Source: GCA-002282575 sp964416645 (GTDB lineage: Bacteria; Pseudomonadota; Gammaproteobacteria; Thiomicrospirales; Thiomicrospiraceae). From it: a DNA stretch of 15,001 nt. Positions 1 through 6,173 of this stretch are shown here, piece by piece (within the stretch, counting starts at the first letter, position 1; each line of letters opens with the position of its first letter). The DNA lies in contig CAYQEZ010000043.1 in the NCBI GenBank assembly GCA_964416645.1, positions 1 to 15,001 on the forward strand, read 5' to 3'. The notes under the pieces were generated by a model. That model was not told the DNA's origin. It did no database searches and saw only the letters and a program-made list of their open reading frames with translations. A program made the translations under genes and the position numbers.

Positions 1-51
1 GCTAATTTCGATGCAATCTTGCCTGTACTGAAGCAATTGAATGCGGGGTGA
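1..51 (+). CDS. C-terminal end of an unidentified gene (partial)
   Basis: Frame 1 from the first base is open for 16 codons and ends with TGA at 49-51, giving the C-terminal peptide ANFDAILPVLKQLNAG. The stop abuts the rsmE stop codon on the other strand (52-54), the usual arrangement for two convergent genes. The peptide is amphipathic and plausible as a helical protein end, but it is too short to assign to a family. It could also be chance open sequence. Confidence 0.45.
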   Translation, partial: ANFDAILPVLKQLNAG

Positions 52-786
52 TTAAGCATCTCCATATAGGCTTTGCAACGCCGCGATAGCGGCTGGGCCT
101 GCGGTTTCGGTGCGTAAAATTCTGGGTCCGAGTCGGCAACCTGTTAAGCCGACATTGAGCGCTTTGGTTAATTCCTTGTCGCTCAGTCCGCCCTCTGGGC
201 CAATGAGCAGGTGTTGCGGCGTTGAAAATCGTGTTGCGCCTAAAGCGCTTAAACGCTCGCCATCATAAGGGTCTAACACCAAGCCAGCGGGTTGTTGCGT
301 TAACCATTCGTTGAGCGTTAAAGGGGTAAAGAGTTGCGGTAATAGGGTACGTTCGCATTGTTCACAGGCGCTGATGATGACCTGTTGCCAATGTGCCATG
401 CGTTTAGCCACTTTGTCGTCATCTTCTAACTTGACTTCGCAATAGTCGGTGAAGAGTGGTTGAATGGCGCTAACGCCCAGTTCGGTTGCCTTTTGGATGC
501 TGACATCCATGCGTTCACCGCGAGAAATACCTTGCGCCAGTATCAACTTCAGTGGGGATTCCTTGCTGGTGTCTTCAACACGGCTTTCGATAAGGACGTG
601 GGCGCTGCGTTTCTCCAGTTTCAGTTGCGCCTGAGCCGTTAGCCCTGTGCCATTGAATAGCTGAATTTGGAAACCATCACGTGCTCTGAGCACAGTCGCC
701 ACATAATGACGAACCGCTTCGGGCAGTTCGAGTGATTGACCGACAGCGGGATAGTCACCCGCAACATAAACACGAATATGACGCAT
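52..786 (-). CDS. rsmE: 16S rRNA (uracil-1498-N3)-methyltransferase RsmE
   Basis: RsmE is the SPOUT-family enzyme that uses S-adenosylmethionine to methylate N3 of U1498 in 16S rRNA, in the decoding region of the assembled 30S subunit. The 244-aa protein has the family's usual length. An N-terminal PUA-like RNA-binding part (about 1-75) precedes the SPOUT domain. The SAM-binding knot is clear: IGPEGGLS at 195-202 and LGPRILRTETA at 219-229. The conserved SRGERMD and IQKATELGV segments lie at 89-105. It starts 38 nt after the metF stop, so it probably shares the metK-metF transcript, which would place a SAM consumer downstream of SAM synthesis. The Shine-Dalgarno match before the start (AGAAGG) sits unusually close, about 2 nt from the ATG. 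Identity is near certain. Confidence 0.96.
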   Translation of the reverse strand: MRHIRVYVAGDYPAVGQSLELPEAVRHYVATVLRARDGFQIQLFNGTGLTAQAQLKLEKRSAHVLIESRVEDTSKESPLKLILAQGISRGERMDVSIQKATELGVSAIQPLFTDYCEVKLEDDDKVAKRMAHWQQVIISACEQCERTLLPQLFTPLTLNEWLTQQPAGLVLDPYDGERLSALGATRFSTPQHLLIGPEGGLSDKELTKALNVGLTGCRLGPRILRTETAGPAAIAALQSLYGDA

Positions 787-824
787 CGCCTTCTAGCAAC
801 CTGTTGCGCTGTTATCTTGCGTTG

Positions 825-1667
825 TTATAGGTGGCGTTCAAAGTTTGAACTCCGAGCACGTTCAAGCAGGGTACGAGCTGGCTCTAGGCTGTTCATAGCA
901 TAGTAATGAACACCTGGTGCGCCGCCACGGATGACGCGTTCACCAATATCGCCAATCACTTCTAAACCCAGCTCACTAATGGCGGCTTTGTCGTCACCAA
1001 AAGCTTCCAGACGCTTGCGCAACCAACGCGGGATTTCTGCACCGCAGGCATCCGAAAAGCGTGCCAGTTGGTCGTGATTGGTAATCGGCATCAGTCCAGG
1101 AATGATGTCGCCTTTCACGCCTAAGTCACGCGCCGCATTGACAAAACGACAGTAGCTGTCTGGATTGAAAAAATATTGCGTAATCGCGGCATTGGCTCCA
1201 GCAGCCATTTTGTCGGCAAAATGTTGCAAGTCGGTTTGCCAGTTTTTGGCTTGAGGATGCACTTCGGGATAAGCCGCGACTTCAATGTGAAAATGATCGC
1301 CCGTGGTGTCACGAATGAATTTGACTAAGTCGATGGCGTAGTTAAAATCACCTAAATCGCGCATACCTGAAGGAATATCGCCACGCAAGGCAACGATGCG
1401 ATGAACACCAAGATCGATATAGGTTTTCAATAATTCAGCAATTTTGCCGCGTTCCGAATCGACACAGGTGAGATGAGGGGCGACATCCCAACCACGCGCA
1501 CGCAAGGCTTTAACCGTTGCCAGTGTACGTTCTTGCGTGCTACCGCCAGCACCATAGGTAACGGATAAATAATCGAGGTTAAATGGGCGAAAGCCCTCCG
1601 CCACTTCAACCAGCTTATCTAAACCTTCGGTTGTGCGTGGCGGGAAAAATTCAGCAGAGAGTTTCAT
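825..1667 (-). CDS. metF: 5,10-methylenetetrahydrofolate reductase MetF
   Basis: MetF is an FAD enzyme that reduces 5,10-methylene-THF to 5-methyl-THF, the methyl donor for methionine synthesis. The 280-aa protein is a single TIM-barrel domain, slightly shorter than E. coli MetF (296 aa) because the N-terminal extension is missing. Visible family motifs are EFFPPRTTEG at 5-14 (with the catalytic Glu), APHLTCVD, IVALRGDIPSG, AAYPEVHPQA, AGANAAITQYFF and DIIPGLMPI. The ATG overlaps the TGA of the 43-aa gene upstream (ATGA) and has no convincing Shine-Dalgarno sequence, so translation probably depends on coupling. It belongs to the metK-smORF-smORF-metF-rsmE run. Assignment is firm. Confidence 0.96.
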   Translation of the reverse strand: MKLSAEFFPPRTTEGLDKLVEVAEGFRPFNLDYLSVTYGAGGSTQERTLATVKALRARGWDVAPHLTCVDSERGKIAELLKTYIDLGVHRIVALRGDIPSGMRDLGDFNYAIDLVKFIRDTTGDHFHIEVAAYPEVHPQAKNWQTDLQHFADKMAAGANAAITQYFFNPDSYCRFVNAARDLGVKGDIIPGLMPITNHDQLARFSDACGAEIPRWLRKRLEAFGDDKAAISELGLEVIGDIGERVIRGGAPGVHYYAMNSLEPARTLLERARSSNFERHL

Positions 1668-1795
1668 GCGTGCGCGTCGCTTTTATCTTTAGGATGACGG
1701 GATTGGTATTCTAGATAGATACCTAATGCGGTGCCTGCAATACCAATGGCAATCACAAAACCAAATAAAACCTGCATAACTGGATTCTCAAGCAT
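1664..1795 (-). CDS. 43-aa single-pass small membrane protein
   Basis: This short gene reads MLENPVMQVLFGFVIAIGIA and on to TGA at 1664-1666. It has one hydrophobic segment (about residues 7-28) followed by a highly charged tail ending KDKSDAHA. A strong Shine-Dalgarno sequence (AAGGAG, about 7 nt before the ATG) lies inside the end of the preceding 65-aa gene. Its start overlaps that gene by 8 nt, and its stop overlaps the metF start as ATGA. Good ribosome binding site, tight overlaps on both sides and a clean membrane segment make it a credible gene despite its length. I do not recognise the family. Its position suggests a role tied to methionine/SAM metabolism, or simply a translational bridge between metK and metF. 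That is inference only. Confidence 0.75.
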   Translation of the reverse strand: MLENPVMQVLFGFVIAIGIAGTALGIYLEYQSRHPKDKSDAHA

Positions 1796-1985
1796 CTTGT
1801 TTCTCCTTTGGAAAGCCTAAAATCCATATGGCAGTTGCTTGTAACCACAAAAAAGCGAGAACAGAAAGGGGTGTTCCCCAGTAGTCAGCTACCTGCCATG
1901 CACTATAACCAAATACACCGAACTGCGCGAAAGCAATAACCGTTAGTGTATCGGAAGACTTTTTAATTTGTTCTTTGTTGAGCAT
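1788..1985 (-). CDS. 65-aa two-pass small membrane protein
   Basis: A 65-aa protein with a short polar N-terminus (MLNKEQIKKSSDT), two hydrophobic segments (about 14-34 and 38-58) and a charged C-terminus (PKEKQDA). Both ends should lie on the cytoplasmic side if the positive-inside rule holds. The ATG shares one base with the metK TAA stop, and its own stop lies inside the start region of the 43-aa gene, so translation is probably coupled along the chain. I do not recognise it. In related bacteria ahcY often sits between metK and metF, but this protein bears no resemblance to AhcY. Confidence 0.8.
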   Translation of the reverse strand: MLNKEQIKKSSDTLTVIAFAQFGVFGYSAWQVADYWGTPLSVLAFLWLQATAIWILGFPKEKQDA

Positions 1986-3303
1986 TATAGCTCCGCTTCG
2001 GCACGCAGTAAGGCTGCTTTATCGGTTTTTTCCCAAGTAAAGTCAGGCAATTCACGACCAAAGTGACCATAACTGGCCGTTTGGCGGTAAATTGGGCGTA
2101 ATAAATCGAGCATTTCAATAATGCCGCGTGGACGTAAATCGAAGTGTTCACGTACCAAGCGCTCAATCAGGGCGGTGTCTACTTTGGCGGTGCCGAAAGT
2201 TTCAATACTAATCGAAGTGGGTTGTGCTACACCAATGGCGTAAGACACTTGAATCTCACATTTATCGGCTAAACCAGCGGCGACGATATTCTTTGCCACA
2301 TAACGTCCTGCATAAGCGGCAGAACGGTCAACTTTAGAAGGGTCTTTACCTGAGAAAGCACCACCGCCATGACGCGCCATACCACCATAGCTATCAACAA
2401 TGATTTTACGTCCCGTTAAGCCCGCATCACCGACAGGTCCGCCAATCACAAAACGACCAGTTGGATTAATGTGGAATAGCGTGTTTTTGTGCAACCAGTG
2501 TGCCGGAATAACGGGTTTGATGATGTGTTCCATCACCGCTTCACGTAAGTCTTTGGTGCTAATCTCTGGATTGTGTTGTGTGGATAATACCACCGCATCG
2601 ATACCGACAGGCACGCCATTTTTGTAACGTAGGGTTACTTGGCTTTTCGCATCGGGACGTAACCATGCTAATACACCTTGTTTACGCATGTGCGCTTGTT
2701 GTTCGACAAGGCGATGCGCGTAGTAAATGGGTGCAGGCATGAGCGTTTCGGTTTCATTGCTGGCGTAGCCAAACATTAACCCTTGGTCACCTGCACCCAT
2801 TTCTTTCGCGACCTCTGGGTCTTCATCAACACCCATCGCAATATCGACCGATTGCTTGCCAATGGCGGATAAGACAGCACAGTCGTCACCATTAAAGCCG
2901 AGTTCGCCACGGTCATAGCCAATGTCTTNNNNNNNNNNNNNNNNNNNNNNNNNNNNNNNNNNNNNNNNNNNNNNNNNNNNNNNNNNNNNNNNNNNNNNNN
3001 NNNNNNNNNNNNNNNNNNNNNNNNNNNNACAGCACAGTCGTCACCATTAAAGCCGAGTTCGCCACGGTCATAGCCAATGTCTTTGACCACCGAACGGACG
3101 AGATCTTCAATATCAACCCAAGCAGAGGTAGTAATTTCACCGCCCACCAACACCATACCCGTTTTAACGAAGGTTTCACAGGCGACGCGTGCTTTTGCGT
3201 CTTGCGCTAAAATGGCATCTAAAATCGCATCAGATATTTGATCAGCGATTTTATCTGGATGACCTTCCGAAACCGATTCTGAGGTAAAAATGAGGCTACT
3301 CAT
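1985..3303 (-). CDS. metK: S-adenosylmethionine synthetase MetK (interrupted by an artefactual gap)
   Basis: MetK condenses ATP and methionine into S-adenosylmethionine, the cell's main methyl donor. The span contains 100 Ns plus a duplicated 55-bp contig edge. Dropping 2929-3083 restores one open frame of 387 aa, against 384 aa in E. coli, so the gene is intact in the organism. Family signatures are FTSESVSEGHPDKIADQ near the N-terminus (catalytic His15), ETFVKTGMVLVGGEITTSAW, GAGDQGLMFGYA, WLRPDAKSQVT, the GGGAFSGKDPSKVDRSAAYA loop and GHFGRELPDFTWEKTDKA at the end. ATG at 3303 is preferred over the one 27 nt upstream: it gives the family N-terminus (MSSLIFTSES) and has GGAG 10 nt before it. 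The 3' end is coupled to the 65-aa gene by TAATG. Confidence 0.96.
2874..3083. other. Assembly gap flanked by a 55-bp duplicated contig edge (in metK)
   Basis: Bases 2874-2928 and 3029-3083 are identical over 55 bp and flank exactly 100 Ns. This is what a scaffolder leaves when two contigs that overlap by one k-mer are joined with a default gap. Collapsing the copies removes 155 bp and keeps the metK frame, because base 2928 and base 3083 both fall at the second codon position of the same reading frame. Confidence 0.93.
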
Positions 3304-3342
3304 GCAATGGGAACTCCGTTGGTAATTCAAAATTTGCTATTC

Positions 3343-3348
3343 ATTATA
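3343..3348 (-). promoter_or_regulatory. Possible -10 element of a metK promoter
   Basis: On the minus strand, 3348-3343 reads TATAAT, about 40 nt before the metK start, within the 104-bp spacer that separates metK from the 216-aa gene. The spacer is AT-rich. No good -35 hexamer is present at the right distance, so this is only a weak promoter candidate that could give metK expression independent of the upstream genes. Confidence 0.35.
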
Positions 3349-3407
3349 AATTAAATTGATTAACAATACTGAGACGAGGTCTTTGACGATGCTCTAACAA
3401 GTCAGAC

Positions 3408-4058
3408 TCAGTGACCAAATTCAAGTATCTTGCGACCTGTTTCATCGAAAAGTATCACCAGTTGACGCTCTGGATAATGCCAACGACGCACACCATCTTC
3501 GCCAACAGTGTCTTGGCTCGGCTGACCAAAGCGGTGAATTAAGGTGTCTTCATCCAGTTTAGGGTAGGGAATATAGGTTAGGTGACGAATTGGTAGGGTC
3601 AGCGCTTCACCCAAATCACTGCCTGCTAAGGTAATTTCATGTGCGCCCGAATCGGCACTTTTAACCCGTCCACCGCGGCTAAACATGGTCTCTAACTGTT
3701 CAGGCGAGGTTTCAAGCGTTAAGATCAATCGCCCACGTAAGCTGTAACCAATGTACATGTCTTCAAAAAAAGCCTCCACGCTAACGGGTTGATGCTGTTT
3801 ATTGCTAAACAGCATGATTTTGGTTTCTTTGCCGTAAAGCGCCATAGCGTCTTTGGTTGTGCTCTGATTTAAGGTTAACCCTAACACGGTTAGTTGACCT
3901 TGCGTATTCAGGCTAGCATTCCAAGGCAGAGCCGATACATCTTGATTGTTGTTGGGTGGATTAACGAAGAAGTAGCTTGCTACCCACATAATTCCAGCTA
4001 AACCTAATGTCAGCCAGCCCCAATAAAACATAGGGCGTTTTTTGTTGGTTTCGCTCAT
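3408..4058 (-). CDS. Membrane-anchored protein of unknown function, possible BamE-like fold
   Basis: A 216-aa protein with a cytoplasmic Lys/Arg-rich N-terminus (MSETNKKRP), one membrane anchor (about 11-31) and a soluble, presumably periplasmic remainder. The C-terminal part (about 165-216) contains LIHRFGQPSQ, then RRWHYPERQLVILFDETG. That pattern of a Gly-Pro turn, an aromatic strand and a closing FD strand recalls small BamE/SmpA-type domains. A similar layout may occur around residues 55-110. This resemblance is inferred by eye and is not a family assignment. Its ATG overlaps the TGA of the 181-aa membrane protein upstream (ATGA), so the two are translated together and may act together. 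Confidence 0.85.
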   Translation of the reverse strand: MSETNKKRPMFYWGWLTLGLAGIMWVASYFFVNPPNNNQDVSALPWNASLNTQGQLTVLGLTLNQSTTKDAMALYGKETKIMLFSNKQHQPVSVEAFFEDMYIGYSLRGRLILTLETSPEQLETMFSRGGRVKSADSGAHEITLAGSDLGEALTLPIRHLTYIPYPKLDEDTLIHRFGQPSQDTVGEDGVRRWHYPERQLVILFDETGRKILEFGH

Positions 4059-4600
4059 ACCTTAGCACCAGATGAGTCTTCTGTTGTCAGTACAGGATTG
4101 GCTGCCAGCCAAGCATCACTTGGCGGGAAGGATTCAATGAGTTTATCGCCAATTATGCCGCGTTGCGCATCAAAAATAGAGCCTCCCGAGAGGACAAAAG
4201 TGGCGAGCACACCTAAAAAGATGGGAACGGCACCCATACGAAGAGCAATAGTGGTGATATTGTCGCCTTTAAGCGGGCTAAGGCCAACCATTAAGTAGCT
4301 AAATACGCCCAATGTAAAACCAACAGCATAGAAAATAAGCAGCATTTTTGAACGTTTGGTCATCTGTAACCAGTGTGCTGCAACGAACCAGTCATCTGAG
4401 CGTTGTTTTTGCTGTGCAACGCGCCAGAGTGCAGCCAAAATGATCATTGAAACCACAGGAATGAGCAAAATTGTCATGGCAGTGCCTATTTCTAGAATGA
4501 TCAAAAAAGCAAACAAATGTACGATGATTAAATTGAGAATAAACCAGCTGTGGGGATAGGTAGCACTTCGGCTGCTCGATGGAGAAATTTGATATTGCAT
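4055..4600 (-). CDS. Four-segment inner-membrane protein of unknown function
   Basis: A 181-aa protein with four hydrophobic stretches (about 19-38, 40-60, 87-107 and 122-142), charged connectors (WRVAQQKQRSDD, KRSKM) and a soluble C-terminal tail of about 35 residues. No family motif is recognisable. AAGG lies 6 nt before the ATG and supports this start. The gene is separated from the GGDEF-EAL stop by only 34 nt, which contain a small hairpin, and overlaps the next gene by ATGA. The pair appears to form part of the typA-to-rsmE run. Function cannot be inferred beyond a membrane location. Confidence 0.85.
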   Translation of the reverse strand: MQYQISPSSSRSATYPHSWFILNLIIVHLFAFLIILEIGTAMTILLIPVVSMIILAALWRVAQQKQRSDDWFVAAHWLQMTKRSKMLLIFYAVGFTLGVFSYLMVGLSPLKGDNITTIALRMGAVPIFLGVLATFVLSGGSIFDAQRGIIGDKLIESFPPSDAWLAANPVLTTEDSSGAKV

Positions 4601-4612
4601 AGTTACCTTGCA

Positions 4613-4627
4613 GCGTGACCATCACGC
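4613..4627 (-). other. Intercistronic hairpin before the 181-aa gene
   Basis: Read on the minus strand this is GCGTGA-TGG-TCACGC, a perfect 6-bp GC-rich stem with a 3-nt loop. It sits between the GGDEF-EAL stop (4635) and the Shine-Dalgarno sequence of the next gene. No T tract follows, so it is not an intrinsic terminator. An mRNA processing or stability element, or a translational spacer, is possible. Confidence 0.5.
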
Positions 4628-4634
4628 GAAATGA

Positions 4635-5993
4635 TTATTCGAAAGTCAATTCCACATTATAGCGTTGCAGAGCGAGTTGTTCAAAGTCGTGCGCGGATAA
4701 TGGACGTCCACAGTAGTAGCCTTGCAGTAGGTTACAGGCATGTTCGCGCAAGAATTGCATTTGATAGGCATTTTCAACCCCTTCTGCCACAACATTGAGT
4801 GCTAGGCTTTTTGCCATGGCAATGATGGCGGTAACCATTTTTTCGTCAGCGGGTGTGGAGGCTTCTGTGCCAATGCGCATGATGAAACTGCGATCAATTT
4901 TTAAGGTATCAACAGGAAAGCTATGTAGGTAGGCTAAGCTGGAATAGCCAGTACCGAAGTCGTCAAGTGACAATGTAACGCCCAATGCTTTGAGTTGATT
5001 CAGGGTTTGTGTGGTGTGTTCCACATCGACCATCGCTAGGCTTTCGGTGATTTCTAAATCTAAGGCTTCAGCAGGAAGTTGGCAGAGCTCAATGACTTGA
5101 CGAACCTGATTAACTAACTGACCAGATAAAAATTGGCGAGCGGATAGGTTAATACTGATATGAAAATGGGCGTGTTTCTTTCGCCATAAACAAGTTTGAC
5201 AACAGGCTTTGAAAAGAACCCAAGCGCCAATTTCCACAATCAGTCCCGTTTCTTCTGCAATGGGGATAAAGACTTCTGGGTTTAGTTGTCCGAGTTGAGG
5301 GTGTTGCCAAACAATTAGTGCTTCTGCTCCCGCTAATTGACCAGTTTGCGCATTGATTTTCGCTTGGTAAAGCACTTGTAATTGATCTTGAGCGATGGCA
5401 TTACGCAGATCCTGTTCGAGAGCAAGTCTTTTGTGTACAGCCTGAGTCATACTGGCGCGATAGAATTGAAATTGGTTACCACCCGCCTGTTTGGCTTGTA
5501 GTCGTGCTTGATTGGCGTGATTTAGTAGGGTTTGTACATCTTGTCCATCTTGTGGTGCAATGGCTATACCGGTTGATAAAGCAATAAATAGAGATTGATC
5601 GCCAATGAGAAAGGGCTCATTCAATAATCGGTAGTAACGTTGTGCAATCACTTCGATACGATCAGTTTGATTCATGGCGATGAGTAAAGCGAACTCATCT
5701 GAGCCAAAACGCGCTACGATGTCATTATTGCGAGCAATTCGTTTAAGGCGACTGGCCAGAGTGCTCAGTAGCGCGTCACCACCGATAGATCCCAAGGATT
5801 CATTGACGAGTTTAAACCGATCAATATCCAAGGTAAAAACAGCGATTTGTTGTTGCTTTTGTTGGTTCAGTTGCTCTAGCCATTGATGCAGGCTTTCAAT
5901 AAAGAAACTACGATTAGGTAAATCGGTTAATGAATCGTGCAAGCTTAGATAAGCTAACTGTTGTTCATAGTGTTGTGATAGTTGATCTGGCAT
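4635..5993 (-). CDS. GGDEF-EAL protein: probable c-di-GMP phosphodiesterase with a degenerate GSDEF site
   Basis: The 452-aa protein holds a GGDEF domain (about 15-178) and an EAL domain (about 190-440), with no sensory or membrane domain before them. The cyclase signature is altered to GSDEF (97-101), while the inhibitory I-site RxxD is kept as RNND (88-91), exactly 5 residues upstream. The EAL domain retains its metal and catalytic residues: EAL 224-226, Asn282 in INLSARQF, Glu314 in LEITES, DDFGTGYSS with Asp344/345, Lys365 in LKIDRSF, Glu404 in VAEGVE and Gln424 in LLQGYY. It most likely hydrolyses c-di-GMP, with the GGDEF half regulatory; residual cyclase activity is not excluded. Collapsing the gap places the ATG 25 nt after the typA stop, so the two are probably co-transcribed. 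No good Shine-Dalgarno sequence precedes the start. Confidence 0.92.
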   Translation of the reverse strand: MPDQLSQHYEQQLAYLSLHDSLTDLPNRSFFIESLHQWLEQLNQQKQQQIAVFTLDIDRFKLVNESLGSIGGDALLSTLASRLKRIARNNDIVARFGSDEFALLIAMNQTDRIEVIAQRYYRLLNEPFLIGDQSLFIALSTGIAIAPQDGQDVQTLLNHANQARLQAKQAGGNQFQFYRASMTQAVHKRLALEQDLRNAIAQDQLQVLYQAKINAQTGQLAGAEALIVWQHPQLGQLNPEVFIPIAEETGLIVEIGAWVLFKACCQTCLWRKKHAHFHISINLSARQFLSGQLVNQVRQVIELCQLPAEALDLEITESLAMVDVEHTTQTLNQLKALGVTLSLDDFGTGYSSLAYLHSFPVDTLKIDRSFIMRIGTEASTPADEKMVTAIIAMAKSLALNVVAEGVENAYQMQFLREHACNLLQGYYCGRPLSAHDFEQLALQRYNVELTFE

Positions 5994-6152
5994 AGCGNNN
6001 NNNNNNNNNNNNNNNNNNNNNNNNNNNNNNNNNNNNNNNNNNNNNNNNNNNNNNNNNNNNNNNNNNNNNNNNNNNNNNNNNNNNNNNNNNNNNNNNNGCT
6101 TAGATAAGCTAACTGTTGTTCATAGTGTTGTGATAGTTGATCTGGCATAGCG
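5943..6152. other. Assembly gap flanked by a 55-bp duplicated contig edge (typA/GGDEF-EAL junction)
   Basis: Bases 5943-5997 and 6098-6152 are identical over 55 bp around exactly 100 Ns, the same signature as the gap in metK. Both copies contain the start codon and first codons of the GGDEF-EAL gene. Removing 155 bp gives a continuous sequence in which that gene begins 25 nt after the typA stop, with no missing N-terminal domain. Confidence 0.93.
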
Positions 6153-6173
6153 TCATCACTGATAAGGCAGGAT

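Noticed and set aside
3304..3330. Longer metK start with nine extra N-terminal residues
   Set aside because: The family begins right at MSSLIFTSES-type sequence, and a Shine-Dalgarno sequence stands in front of the inner ATG at 3303.
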